Assembly (NCBI GenBank): GCA_021805275.1
Contig: JAJZFQ010000225.1
Span: forward strand, 1-26,656
Source: Pseudomonadota bacterium
GTDB taxonomy: Bacteria; Pseudomonadota; Gammaproteobacteria; Steroidobacterales; Steroidobacteraceae
DNA: 26,656 bases
Direction of reading: 5' to 3'
Part shown: in pieces, positions 16,099 through 23,487 of the stretch
Position numbering within the stretch: the stretch's first letter is position 1
Layout: each line of letters begins with the position of its first letter
Made by a program: the position numbers and the translations under genes
Notes under the pieces: model-generated
Told to the model about the DNA's origin: nothing
Database searches by the model: none
What the model saw: only the letters and a program-made list of their open reading frames with translations

Positions 16099-16114
16099 TG
16101 GCACGGTTTCTGCA
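16099..16114 (+). promoter_or_regulatory. Sigma-54 (RpoN) promoter of amtB
   Basis: TGGCACGGTTTCTGCA matches the sigma-54 consensus TGGCACG-N4-TTGCW at all positions except one T of the -12 element, with GG (-24) and GC (-12) at correct spacing. The expected transcript start is about 16125, leaving a leader of roughly 100 nt before amtB. Together with the two NtrC-like dyads this indicates induction under nitrogen limitation. Confidence 0.8.
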
Positions 16115-16223
16115 CCTGCCCCCGGGTCATCAGCTTACCCGCGTCCCCGCCACTCGTGCAGTCCCGTCTGCGGCATGAACGGGCGTCAGTGCGCGGGTCG
16201 CGCGAACCGCCCCGGGAGAACAC

Positions 16224-17603
16224 ATGCGCAGCGCTCCGAAGACTCTCCGAACCCGACTGACCCCGGCGGTCATCGCCCTCACCGCTCTGATCCCCTCGCT
16301 GGCCTGGGCCGGTCCGGCCGTACCGGACAAGGGTGACACCGCCTGGATGCTCACCTCCACCGCTCTGGTGCTGCTGATGTCGGTTCCGGCGCTCGGCCTG
16401 TTCTACGGCGGCCTGGTCCGCACCAAGAACATGCTCTCGGTCCTGATGCAGGTGTTCGTCAGCTTTTCCCTCATCAGCGTCCTGTGGTGCATCTATGGCT
16501 ACTCGATCACCTTCACCGCGGGCAACGCATTCATCGGCGGACTGAGCCGGCTGTTCCTCGCCGGCACGTTCAACGCCGTCACCGGCGCGTTCTCGACCAT
16601 CGGCACCTTCGACAAGGGCGTGGTGCTGAACGAGCTGGTGTACGTCGCATTCCAGGCCACCTTCGCCGCGATCACCTGCTGCTTGATCCTCGGCGCACTC
16701 GTCGAGCGCGTGAAGTTCTCCGGGATCCTGCTGTTCATGGTGTTCTGGTTCACGTTCTGCTACTGCCCGGTCGCCCACATGGTGTGGTACTGGCCGGGAC
16801 TCGACACCGCCGCAGGGCCGAAGCCGCTCGGCGGACTGCTGTGGCAGTGGGGTGCGCTCGATTTTGCCGGCGGCACCGTCGTCCACATCAACGCCGGCGT
16901 CGCCGGCCTGGTCGGGGCGAGGATACTCGGCAAACGCATCGGTCTTGGCAGGGAGCCGATGCCGCCGCACAGCATCACGATGATGATGATCGGTGCCTCG
17001 CTCCTGTGGTTCGGCTGGTTCGGCTTCAATGCCGGCTCGGCCCTGGAGGCGAACGGGTCGGCCGCCCTTGCGTTCCTGAACACCTACCTCGCCACCGCCT
17101 GCGCAGTGCTCACCTGGATGAGCGCCGAGTGGATCGTGAAGGGCAAGCCGTCGATGCTCGGCGCCGCCTCCGGCGCGGTGGCCGGCCTGGTGGCCATCAC
17201 ACCCGCCGCGGGCAACGTCGGGATCCCGGGCGGCTTCGTCATCGGGCTTGCGGTCGGTCCGCTGTGCTTCTGGGGCGTAACGGGCCTGAAGAAGATGATC
17301 CGGACCGATGACGCGCTCGATGTCTTCGGCGTGCACGCGCTCGGGGGTATCTTCGGAGCCCTCGCGACCGGTATTTTCAACGATCCGCTGCTCGGCGGTC
17401 CCGGGGGTGCGGCGTACCCGGGCATCTGGGCGCAGCTGCTCATCCAGGCCAAGGCCGTCGCGGTGGTCATCGCCTGGACCGCCGTGGTGGCCACCATCGG
17501 CTTCTACCTGGTGAAATGGACCGTCGGCCTGCGGGTCTCGGAAGAAGACGAGCGCGAGGGGCTGGACGTCACGGTCCACGGCGAGCGGGCGTACGACATG
17601 TAG
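16224..17603 (+). CDS. amtB: Ammonium transporter AmtB
   Basis: AmtB is the inner-membrane ammonium channel/transporter used when ammonium is scarce. The 459-residue protein has a cleavable signal peptide (ending SLAWA near residue 29) and about eleven membrane helices. It has the conserved aspartate D213 (ALDFAGGTVVH), the pore twin histidines H221 and H371 (DVFGVHALGG), the phenylalanine of AFQATFAAIT at the outer gate, and the GFNAGSAL signature. The cytoplasmic tail GLRVSEEDEREGLDV is the usual PII-binding end. ATG 16224 has GGGAG 5-9 nt upstream. No glnK or glnB lies beside it, although these usually pair with amtB. Regulation by RpoN and NtrC is supported by the upstream sites. Confidence 0.97.
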   Translation: MRSAPKTLRTRLTPAVIALTALIPSLAWAGPAVPDKGDTAWMLTSTALVLLMSVPALGLFYGGLVRTKNMLSVLMQVFVSFSLISVLWCIYGYSITFTAGNAFIGGLSRLFLAGTFNAVTGAFSTIGTFDKGVVLNELVYVAFQATFAAITCCLILGALVERVKFSGILLFMVFWFTFCYCPVAHMVWYWPGLDTAAGPKPLGGLLWQWGALDFAGGTVVHINAGVAGLVGARILGKRIGLGREPMPPHSITMMMIGASLLWFGWFGFNAGSALEANGSAALAFLNTYLATACAVLTWMSAEWIVKGKPSMLGAASGAVAGLVAITPAAGNVGIPGGFVIGLAVGPLCFWGVTGLKKMIRTDDALDVFGVHALGGIFGALATGIFNDPLLGGPGGAAYPGIWAQLLIQAKAVAVVIAWTAVVATIGFYLVKWTVGLRVSEEDEREGLDVTVHGERAYDM

Positions 17604-17620
17604 CCCAGCGGCCACGGTTA

Positions 17621-17654
17621 CCCCCCGGCTGGCTTCCCCGCCCGGGGGGTTTTT
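17621..17654 (+). terminator. Intrinsic terminator of amtB
   Basis: CCCCCCGG (17621-17628) pairs perfectly with CCGGGGGG (17642-17649) and is followed at once by five T (17650-17654). It starts 18 nt after the amtB stop and separates amtB from the DUF4124 gene. Confidence 0.9.
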
Positions 17655-17757
17655 CGTCAAGTGAGAGCCCAGTCTCTGGTCTGTCCGGTCCGGCTGTGCC
17701 ACAGTAAAAACTACGCTGCGGGAATAATCGAGGGCCCCGCGGCGCCGGGAGGCGCAC

Positions 17758-18225
17758 ATGGCACGCACCACGATCTCATTCAGTCTGCTGGCTGCAACCG
17801 TGCTCGCGGGGGCGCTGGCGCAGGCACACGCTGATGTCTACCGCTGGGTTGATCGGCACAGCGTCGTGCATTACAGCGATCAGTGGCGCCCCGGTGCCAC
17901 ACGGATCGTGACCGTCACCGGCAGCCCGAACGGCGCAGCCAGCACGGGCGGCACGACCGGCATCGCCGCGGAGGACCAAGAGGCCAACCAGCAGATCCAG
18001 CAGGCCGCCGATGAGCGCGCCGTCCAGTCGGCCGAGACGAAGCTGCGCGCCAAACGATGCGAGAAGGCCAAGGCCGAATACCAGAAGCTCCTCGCCGCGC
18101 GCCGGCTCTTCACCACGGGCAAGGACGGGAAGCGTCAATACATGAGCGATGCCGAGGCCGACGCCACGCGCGTCAAGGCGCGCCAGATCATGAATCAGGA
18201 GTGCGGCTCGGGCAGCGGCAGCTGA
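17758..18225 (+). CDS. DUF4124-domain periplasmic protein
   Basis: The 155-residue protein has a signal peptide (cleavage near AQAHA-DVYRW). Directly after it comes the DUF4124 signature DVYRWVDRHSVVHYSDQ, where a tryptophan-rich small beta domain ends in YSDQ. The rest is a low-complexity linker and a charged alpha-helical region with two cysteines (C99-like RAKRCEKAKAEYQ and NQECGSG). DUF4124 proteins are common in gammaproteobacterial envelopes and have no established function. ATG 17758 is preceded by GGGAGG 5 nt upstream. It follows the amtB terminator and appears to be its own transcription unit. Confidence 0.82.
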   Translation: MARTTISFSLLAATVLAGALAQAHADVYRWVDRHSVVHYSDQWRPGATRIVTVTGSPNGAASTGGTTGIAAEDQEANQQIQQAADERAVQSAETKLRAKRCEKAKAEYQKLLAARRLFTTGKDGKRQYMSDAEADATRVKARQIMNQECGSGSGS

Positions 18226-18256
18226 GGGAGCGGTTCCGCTTCCGCGCCGACAGCCC

Positions 18257-18262
18257 TATAGT
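18257..18262 (+). promoter_or_regulatory. Candidate -10 element of the reductase gene
   Basis: TATAGT lies 47 nt before the start of the oxidoreductase gene. The hexamer at 17-nt spacing (TTCCGC, 18234-18239) is a poor -35. A small GC hairpin (CCGGCC 18272-18277 and GGCCGG 18282-18287) sits in the presumed leader. Confidence 0.3.
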
Positions 18263-18309
18263 TGGAACCCTCCGGCCGCCGGGCCGGCTCCAGAGGGGCT
18301 GAGACAGCG

Positions 18310-19197
18310 ATGCGCGTAGGATTCGTCGGACTCGGCGCCATGGGCCTGAGCATGGCCCGCAATCTACACAAGGCGGGCCTGTTGAGCGCGGTCTGGAGCC
18401 GCACGGCGCAGAAGGCCGAGGCGCTCTCGGTCGAGCTGGGCATCATCGCCTGCGCCACGCCGGCGGAACTGGCCGGGCAGGTCGACGCCGTGGTCAGCTG
18501 CGTCTCGGCGGATACCGACGTGCTGCAGGTCGCCGGTGCGCTGGCACCGGCGCTCGCGGCCGGCGCGCTGCTCATCGACTGCTCGACCATCGCCGCCGAC
18601 ACCGCGCGCCGCGCCGCAGACCTGCTGCGGCCCTCCGGTGCGGCTTTCCTCGACTGCCCGGTGAGCGGCGGCGTGGAGGGTGCGCGTGACGGTACGCTCG
18701 CCATCATGTGCGGCGGTGACCCGGAAGCGTTCGAGCAGGCTCGCCCGGTGCTCGAGGCGATGGGCCGCACGGTGAGACTGTTCGGCCCGGTCGGCAGCGG
18801 GCAGGCCGCCAAGGCGACCAACCAGATCATGTGCGCCGGCATCATCGAGGCGGTCGCCGAGGCGATGGCCTTCGCCCGCGCCCAGGGCCTGCCGCTCGAG
18901 AAGCTCATCGACACGCTCGGCAAGGGCGCGGGCTCGAGCTGGTATTTCGTGCACCGGGCGCCCAACATGGTCCGCGGCACTTACCCGGCGGGCTTCCGGA
19001 TCCGCCTGCACGCAAAGGATCTGGCCATCTGCCGGGACATGGCGGCGCGCTTCGGCGTCTCGCTGCCGGTGGTCGAACGCATGCTCGGCGAGTACGCCGA
19101 ACTCATCTCGCGCGGCCACGGAGATGAGGACATCTCGGCGACCTACCGCCTCAAGGCCGAGTTGTTCGAGCCGGCGAACGGCAAAAAGGGAGGTTGA
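18310..19197 (+). CDS. NAD(P)-dependent oxidoreductase, 3-hydroxyisobutyrate dehydrogenase family
   Basis: This 295-residue enzyme belongs to the beta-hydroxyacid dehydrogenase family, which includes 3-hydroxyisobutyrate dehydrogenase, tartronate semialdehyde reductase and glyoxylate/succinic semialdehyde reductases. It has the N-terminal dinucleotide motif GFVGLGAMG (4-12), the substrate-binding DCPVSGG (115-121, S119), GSGQAAKATNQ with the catalytic lysine K168, and a second conserved lysine in LHAKDL (K236). Start ATG 18310 (MRVGFVG) is the family start. It is convergent with maiA. The substrate cannot be fixed from sequence: no valine-degradation or glycerate genes flank it. Confidence 0.92.
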   Translation: MRVGFVGLGAMGLSMARNLHKAGLLSAVWSRTAQKAEALSVELGIIACATPAELAGQVDAVVSCVSADTDVLQVAGALAPALAAGALLIDCSTIAADTARRAADLLRPSGAAFLDCPVSGGVEGARDGTLAIMCGGDPEAFEQARPVLEAMGRTVRLFGPVGSGQAAKATNQIMCAGIIEAVAEAMAFARAQGLPLEKLIDTLGKGAGSSWYFVHRAPNMVRGTYPAGFRIRLHAKDLAICRDMAARFGVSLPVVERMLGEYAELISRGHGDEDISATYRLKAELFEPANGKKGG

Positions 19198-19205
19198 CGC
19201 GTCGC

Positions 19206-19841
19206 TCAGGGCGCATCCGGCTGCGCATCCGGCGCGGCCCGAGCGAAGGCCGGCAGCGACTCGAGGTGCGCCCCGATCGCGGTCAACGTCGGATACGGCG
19301 CGAGGTCGCACTCGAAGCGGCGCGCATTGAACAGCTGCGGCACGAGGCATACGTCGGCGAGCGTGACGCACCCGCCAAGCAGGTGCCGCCCGTCGCTGCT
19401 GCGGCGCGCCTCGCTCTCCAGTGCGTGAAACACCTGCGCGACCCAGTGCCGGTACCACGCGTTGACGGCGTGCTCGTCGTGCCCGAGCGGCGCGCGCAGA
19501 TAATTCAACACGCGCAGATTGTTCAGCGGATGCAGGTCGCAGGCGATCGCGAGCGCGAGCGAGCGCACCCGCGCACGATCGAGTGGCGCGCTCGGCAGCA
19601 GCGGCGGCTCGGGGTGTGTTTCCTCGAGATACTCGATGATGGCCAGGGACTGGCTGAGCACCGCGGCACCGTCCTCGAGTGCCGGCACCAGGCCCTGCGG
19701 GTTCAGCGCGAGGTACTCCGGCCGGCGGTGCGCCCCCGGGCGCAGATCCACCGGCACGGCCTCATAGGCGATGCCCTTGAATTGCAGTGCGATCCGCACG
19801 CGATACGCGGCCGAACTGCGGAAGTACGTGTACAGCTTCAT
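19206..19841 (-). CDS. maiA: Maleylacetoacetate isomerase (zeta-class GST)
   Basis: MaiA catalyses glutathione-dependent isomerisation of maleylacetoacetate to fumarylacetoacetate in tyrosine/homogentisate breakdown. The 211-residue protein starts MKLYTYFRSSAAYRVRIAL, the zeta-class signature, with the second Ser as the catalytic candidate and an Ala where many have Cys. It continues with NPQGLVPAL, SQSLAIIEYLEE and the zeta-specific ACDLHPLNNLRVLNYL. It sits 8 nt from the convergent reductase gene. hmgA and fahA, its usual pathway partners, are not in the window, so a related zeta-class isomerase with another substrate is possible. Confidence 0.88.
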   Translation of the reverse strand: MKLYTYFRSSAAYRVRIALQFKGIAYEAVPVDLRPGAHRRPEYLALNPQGLVPALEDGAAVLSQSLAIIEYLEETHPEPPLLPSAPLDRARVRSLALAIACDLHPLNNLRVLNYLRAPLGHDEHAVNAWYRHWVAQVFHALESEARRSSDGRHLLGGCVTLADVCLVPQLFNARRFECDLAPYPTLTAIGAHLESLPAFARAAPDAQPDAP

Positions 19842-19920
19842 GCGATGCGCCCCGTCCCGGGCGTCGGTGCGCCCGAGCGCAAGGGTGCCACGCGAGCCGC
19901 TCCGGCGGAATGGCCCGAGA

Positions 19921-19946
19921 CGGTTCGGCGGCCGAACCGGTAGAAT
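19921..19946 (+). promoter_or_regulatory. Palindrome and -10 element before the thioesterase gene
   Basis: CGGTTCGG (19921-19928) and CCGAACCG (19932-19939) form a perfect 8-bp inverted repeat with a 3-nt centre. It is followed by TAGAAT (19941-19946), a fair -10 hexamer. The repeat would sit in the -35/-10 spacer, where a repressor could block transcription. The distance from the hexamer to the ATG (8 nt) suggests a very short leader. No good -35 is visible. Confidence 0.4.
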
Positions 19947-19954
19947 CGCACCTC

Positions 19955-20392
19955 ATGAGCATCTGGTTCGCCGAGCCCCCCTCGCTCGATCAACTCACCC
20001 ACAGCGGATTCGCCCGACACATCGGCATCCGAGTGACGGACATCGGGCCGGATTATCTGTGCGCGGCGCTCGAGGTCACGCCACAGGTGCATCAGCCGTA
20101 CGGTGTCCTGCACGGCGGGGTGTCCGCCGCCCTGGCCGAGACCGTCGGCAGCGTCGCCGCGAACCTGTGCGTCGATCCGCAGCGCTTCGTGTGCCTGGGC
20201 CAGGAGATCAACGCCAATCACCTGCGGCCGGTGAGCAGCGGCCGGGTCATCGCCACGGCCCGCCCGTTCCACATCGGACAGCGCAGCCACGTGTGGGGCA
20301 TCGAAATCCGCGATGCGGGCGAGCGGCTCACCTGCATCTCGAGACTGACGATGGCGGTGCTGCCCCGTCCGGCCGCAGCGCGGCGCGCATGA
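19955..20392 (+). CDS. Hotdog-fold acyl-CoA thioesterase (YdiI/MenI-like)
   Basis: The 145-residue protein is a PaaI-type hotdog thioesterase. It has HGGVSAALAETVGS with H53 and the catalytic-candidate E62, followed by LGQEINANHLRP, HIGQRSHVWGIEIRD and SRLTMAVL. These are very close to E. coli YdiI (MenI), which hydrolyses 1,4-dihydroxy-2-naphthoyl-CoA and other aromatic or acyl-CoAs. The window shows ubiquinone but no menaquinone genes, so a general acyl-CoA housekeeping role is as likely. ATG 19955 gives the family N-terminus. The stop overlaps the lptM start (ATGA), so the two are translationally coupled. Confidence 0.9.
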   Translation: MSIWFAEPPSLDQLTHSGFARHIGIRVTDIGPDYLCAALEVTPQVHQPYGVLHGGVSAALAETVGSVAANLCVDPQRFVCLGQEINANHLRPVSSGRVIATARPFHIGQRSHVWGIEIRDAGERLTCISRLTMAVLPRPAAARRA

Positions 20393-20592
20393 GAGCCCGC
20401 CCGCTCATCATCGCCGCGGGCGTGCTGTTCGGCTGCGCCGCCTGCGGATTCAAGGGACCGTTGTATCTGCCCCGGCACACCGGCGTCGTGGTGACGCATC
20501 CGGCCGGGAGCACGCCGGTGCCACCGCCACAGGCGGCGCAGCGCAAGACCTCCCGGACCGAGGGAAACGGCAGCGGCACGCCTCCATCGTAG
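20389..20592 (+). CDS. lptM: Small outer-membrane lipoprotein LptM (YifL-like)
   Basis: The 67-residue protein has a lipoprotein signal peptide and the LptM hallmark CGFKGPLYLP directly after the modified cysteine. LptM stabilises the LptD/LptE LPS translocon in enterobacteria. Two cysteines (GCAAC) could be acylated: the second directly precedes GFKGPLYLP as in the family, while the first is preceded by the more typical LFG. The tail is Pro/Thr/Ser-rich and disordered. It overlaps the thioesterase stop by 4 nt. lysA and dapF, which follow lptM in many genomes, are absent here, and polA lies next. Confidence 0.85.
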   Translation: MRARPLIIAAGVLFGCAACGFKGPLYLPRHTGVVVTHPAGSTPVPPPQAAQRKTSRTEGNGSGTPPS

Positions 20593-20603
20593 CCATCGCG
20601 CGG

Positions 20604-20621
20604 CGCCGCTGCTCTGCGGCG
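20604..20621 (+). terminator. Small hairpin between lptM and polA
   Basis: CGCCGC (20604-20609) pairs with GCGGCG (20616-20621) around a 6-nt loop. It is 12 nt after the lptM stop and has no T-run, so it is at best a weak terminator for the upstream pair of genes. Confidence 0.25.
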
Positions 20622-20638
20622 GCTGTGTGCCCATTGGC

Positions 20639-20644
20639 TATACT
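20639..20644 (+). promoter_or_regulatory. Candidate -10 element of polA
   Basis: TATACT ends 5 nt before the polA ATG. A transcript started from it would begin at or next to the start codon, giving a leaderless or nearly leaderless mRNA. No -35 is seen at standard spacing, and the GGGG before ATG could instead serve as a ribosome site for a longer transcript. Confidence 0.35.
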
Positions 20645-20649
20645 GGGGC

Positions 20650-23400
20650 ATGAGCGAATCCGCAGATTTGGCCCTCGTCGACGGCTCCTCGTATCTGTAC
20701 CGCGCATTCCACGCACTACCGCCGCTCACCAACGCGGCCGGCGAGCCCACCGGGGCTGTGCTCGGTGTGCTCAACATGCTCGCCAAGCTGCTGAAGGAGC
20801 ATGCGCCCAGGCGGATCGCCGTCGTCTTTGACGCACCCGGGCGCACCTTCCGGGATGAGCTGTTCGCCGCTTACAAGGCACACCGGCCGTCGATGCCGCC
20901 GGAATTGCGCTCGCAGATCGCACCGCTGCTCGAGATCATCGCGGCGCAGGGTCTGCCGCTGCTGCGTATCGAGGGCGTCGAGGCCGACGACGTCATCGGC
21001 ACGCTGGCCCGCCGCGCCGCGCAGGAAGGGCAACGGGTGTTGATCTCGACCGGCGACAAGGACATGGCGCAGCTGGTCGATGGCTCGATCACGCTCATCA
21101 ACACGATGAACAACACCGTGCTCGACCGGGACGGAGTCAAGGCCAAGTTCGACGTCACGCCGGAGCAGATCGTGGATTACCTCGCGCTCGCTGGCGACAG
21201 CTCGGACAACATCCCCGGCATCGACAAGGTCGGACCGAAGACGGCGGCGAAGCTGCTCGGGCAATTCGGCTCGCTCGACAATCTCATCGCGCACGTGGCG
21301 GAGGTACCCGGCAAGGTCGGGCAGAACCTGCGCTCCGGCCTCGAGACGCTCGAACTGTCGCGCAAGCTCGCGACCATCCGCACCGACCTGGACTTGCCGC
21401 TCACCTCGGAGGCGCTGCAAATCGGCGCGGCGGATCTTGCCAGGCTGCGCGAGCTTTACGCGCGCTATGGGCTGCGCGCCCTGTTACGCCAGCTCGACGT
21501 CCCGGCAGAGGAGAGGCCCTCGGCCGCGCCGGCCGCCGAGCCGGCGCACGCAGACCTCGAGCCGCGCCCCGCGAGGCTGCCCGAGCCGGTTCCCCGTCAC
21601 TACCACACGGTACTCACGCGTGCGGACCTGGACCAGTGGATCGAGAAGCTGCGCACGGCCGAGCTTATCGCCTTCGACACCGAGACCACGAGCCTCGATT
21701 ACATGCAGGCCCGGATCGTCGGCGTCTCGTTCTGCGTCGCATCGGGCGAAGCCGCGTACGTCCCGCTGGCCCATGACTACGCCGGCGCGCCGGCGCAGCT
21801 CGAGCGCGAGGCGGCGCTCGCAGCGCTGCGCCCGGTGCTCGAGTGCGAGTCTCCGGCCAAGCTCGGTCACCATCTGAAATACGATGCGCACGTGCTCGCC
21901 AACCACGGCATCGAGCTGCTCGGCATGCGCTACGACAGCATGCTCGAATCGTACGTGTGGGACAGCGTGGCGACGCGGCACGACATGGATTCCGCGGCGC
22001 GTAAGTATCTCGGCATCGAGACCATCCACTACGAGGCTGTCGCCGGGAAGGGCGCCAAGGCCATCCCGTTCAGCCAGGTGCCGATCGAGCGCGCTGCCGA
22101 ATATGCCGCCGAGGACGCCGATGTCACGCTGCAGCTGCATCGGAGCCTGTGGCCGAGAATCTGCGCCGTTCCCGCGCTGCGGCGACTGTACGAAGAGATT
22201 GAGCAGCCGCTGGTACCGGTGCTGCTGCGCATGGAACGGCACGGCGTCCTGATCGACCGCGAGCGACTGCACGCGCAGAGCGGCGAGCTCGCCGCACGCC
22301 TCCTCGAGCTGACCCAGCAGGCGCACGCCGAGGCCGGCGCACCGTTCAACATCGACTCCCCGAAGCAGCTGCAACAGGTGCTGTTTGAGAAGCTGGGCCT
22401 GCCGGTGCTGCGCAAAACCCCGACCGGTCAGCCGTCCACCGCCGAGGATGTGCTGGAGGAACTCTCGGCCGGCTACCCTCTGCCGCGCACCGTGCTCGAG
22501 TACCGAGCGCTCGCGAAACTCAAATCCACCTACACCGAGAGGCTTCCGGAGCTGATCAACCCCGACACGGGGCGGATCCACACCTCGTACCACCAGGCCG
22601 TCGCCCAGACCGGCCGGCTCTCCTCGACTGACCCGAATCTGCAGAACATCCCGATCCGCACACCCGAGGGCCGGCGCATCCGCCAGGCGTTCGTTGCGCC
22701 GCCCGGGCAGCTGCTGCTCGCGGCCGATTATTCGCAGATCGAACTGCGCATCATGGCGCATCTGTCCGGCGACGAGGGCCTGCTGCGTGCATTCGCCGAG
22801 GAGCAGGACGTGCACCAGGCCACGGCCGCGGAGGTGTTCGGCTCGGCGCTCGAAGCGGTGACGCCCGATCAGCGCCGCCTCGCCAAGACCATCAACTTCG
22901 GACTGATCTACGGTATGTCCGCGTTCGGTCTCGCCCGCCAGCTCGGCATCGACCGCGGCGCGGCACAACGCTACGTGGATCGCTACTTCGATCGCTATCC
23001 GGGCGTACGGCGCTTCATGGATGAAACGCGCACGCAGGCTCGGGAGCGGGGGTACGTCGAGACGGTGTTCGGCCGGCGGCTGTATCTGCCGGACATCCGC
23101 TCCGGCAACACGCAGGTTCGCCAGTATGCCGAGCGCAGCGCCATCAACGCGCCCATGCAAGGCACGGCCGCGGACATCATCAAGCGCGCCATGATCGCCG
23201 TCGACGCCTGGTGCCGCGAGCACACCGGGCAGGCGTGCCTGATCATGCAGGTGCACGACGAGCTGGTGCTGGAGGTTCCCCGCGAGCACCTCGACACGGT
23301 GCGCACGGCGGTCGAAGCGTGCATGAGTGCGGCGGCGACCCTGCGGGTGCCGCTACGGGTGGAGATCGGCGCCGGCCTCAACTGGGACGAGGCGCACTGA
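20650..23400 (+). CDS. polA: DNA polymerase I
   Basis: PolA is the repair and Okazaki-fragment-processing polymerase with nick translation. The 916-residue protein (E. coli has 928) carries all three activities. The 5'-nuclease is at about 1-290 (ADDVIGTLA, STGDKDMAQLV, GDSSDNIPG). The proofreading 3'-5' exonuclease is at about 318-505, with FDTET (D343, E345), D412 and the AAEDADVT stretch. The polymerase is at about 515-916, with AADYSQIELR (D693), the O-helix RRLAKTINFGLIYG (K746, F750, Y754) and VHDELVLEV (D870, E871). Proofreading residues appear intact, unlike in some thermophile enzymes. Start ATG 20650 gives the family N-terminus (DLALVDGSSYLYRAFHAL). Confidence 0.98.
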   Translation: MSESADLALVDGSSYLYRAFHALPPLTNAAGEPTGAVLGVLNMLAKLLKEHAPRRIAVVFDAPGRTFRDELFAAYKAHRPSMPPELRSQIAPLLEIIAAQGLPLLRIEGVEADDVIGTLARRAAQEGQRVLISTGDKDMAQLVDGSITLINTMNNTVLDRDGVKAKFDVTPEQIVDYLALAGDSSDNIPGIDKVGPKTAAKLLGQFGSLDNLIAHVAEVPGKVGQNLRSGLETLELSRKLATIRTDLDLPLTSEALQIGAADLARLRELYARYGLRALLRQLDVPAEERPSAAPAAEPAHADLEPRPARLPEPVPRHYHTVLTRADLDQWIEKLRTAELIAFDTETTSLDYMQARIVGVSFCVASGEAAYVPLAHDYAGAPAQLEREAALAALRPVLECESPAKLGHHLKYDAHVLANHGIELLGMRYDSMLESYVWDSVATRHDMDSAARKYLGIETIHYEAVAGKGAKAIPFSQVPIERAAEYAAEDADVTLQLHRSLWPRICAVPALRRLYEEIEQPLVPVLLRMERHGVLIDRERLHAQSGELAARLLELTQQAHAEAGAPFNIDSPKQLQQVLFEKLGLPVLRKTPTGQPSTAEDVLEELSAGYPLPRTVLEYRALAKLKSTYTERLPELINPDTGRIHTSYHQAVAQTGRLSSTDPNLQNIPIRTPEGRRIRQAFVAPPGQLLLAADYSQIELRIMAHLSGDEGLLRAFAEEQDVHQATAAEVFGSALEAVTPDQRRLAKTINFGLIYGMSAFGLARQLGIDRGAAQRYVDRYFDRYPGVRRFMDETRTQARERGYVETVFGRRLYLPDIRSGNTQVRQYAERSAINAPMQGTAADIIKRAMIAVDAWCREHTGQACLIMQVHDELVLEVPREHLDTVRTAVEACMSAAATLRVPLRVEIGAGLNWDEAH

Positions 23401-23408
23401 GCACTTGG

Positions 23409-23437
23409 CGGGCGGCCTGAGAAGGCTCGGCCGCCCG
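23409..23437. terminator. Hairpin between convergent polA and the propeller gene
   Basis: CGGGCGGCC (23409-23417) and GGCCGCCCG (23429-23437) form a perfect 9-bp stem with an 11-nt loop, 8 nt after the polA stop. No T-run follows on either strand. The location between converging genes supports a terminator for polA and perhaps for both. Confidence 0.5.
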
Positions 23438-23487
23438 GTTCCGACCCCGGGCCTGGCGGCCGAGCCGTGCTCGTGCGGTGCGAGCGG

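Noticed and set aside
9195..19841. The two GST-family genes as a recent duplication
   Set aside because: They belong to different classes: one shows the zeta/MaiA signature and the other SSWSLRPW. They are on opposite strands and share little beyond the common fold.
21484..23289. 601-codon minus-strand open frame within polA
   Set aside because: polA is intact and conserved on the plus strand. The antisense product is not protein-like.
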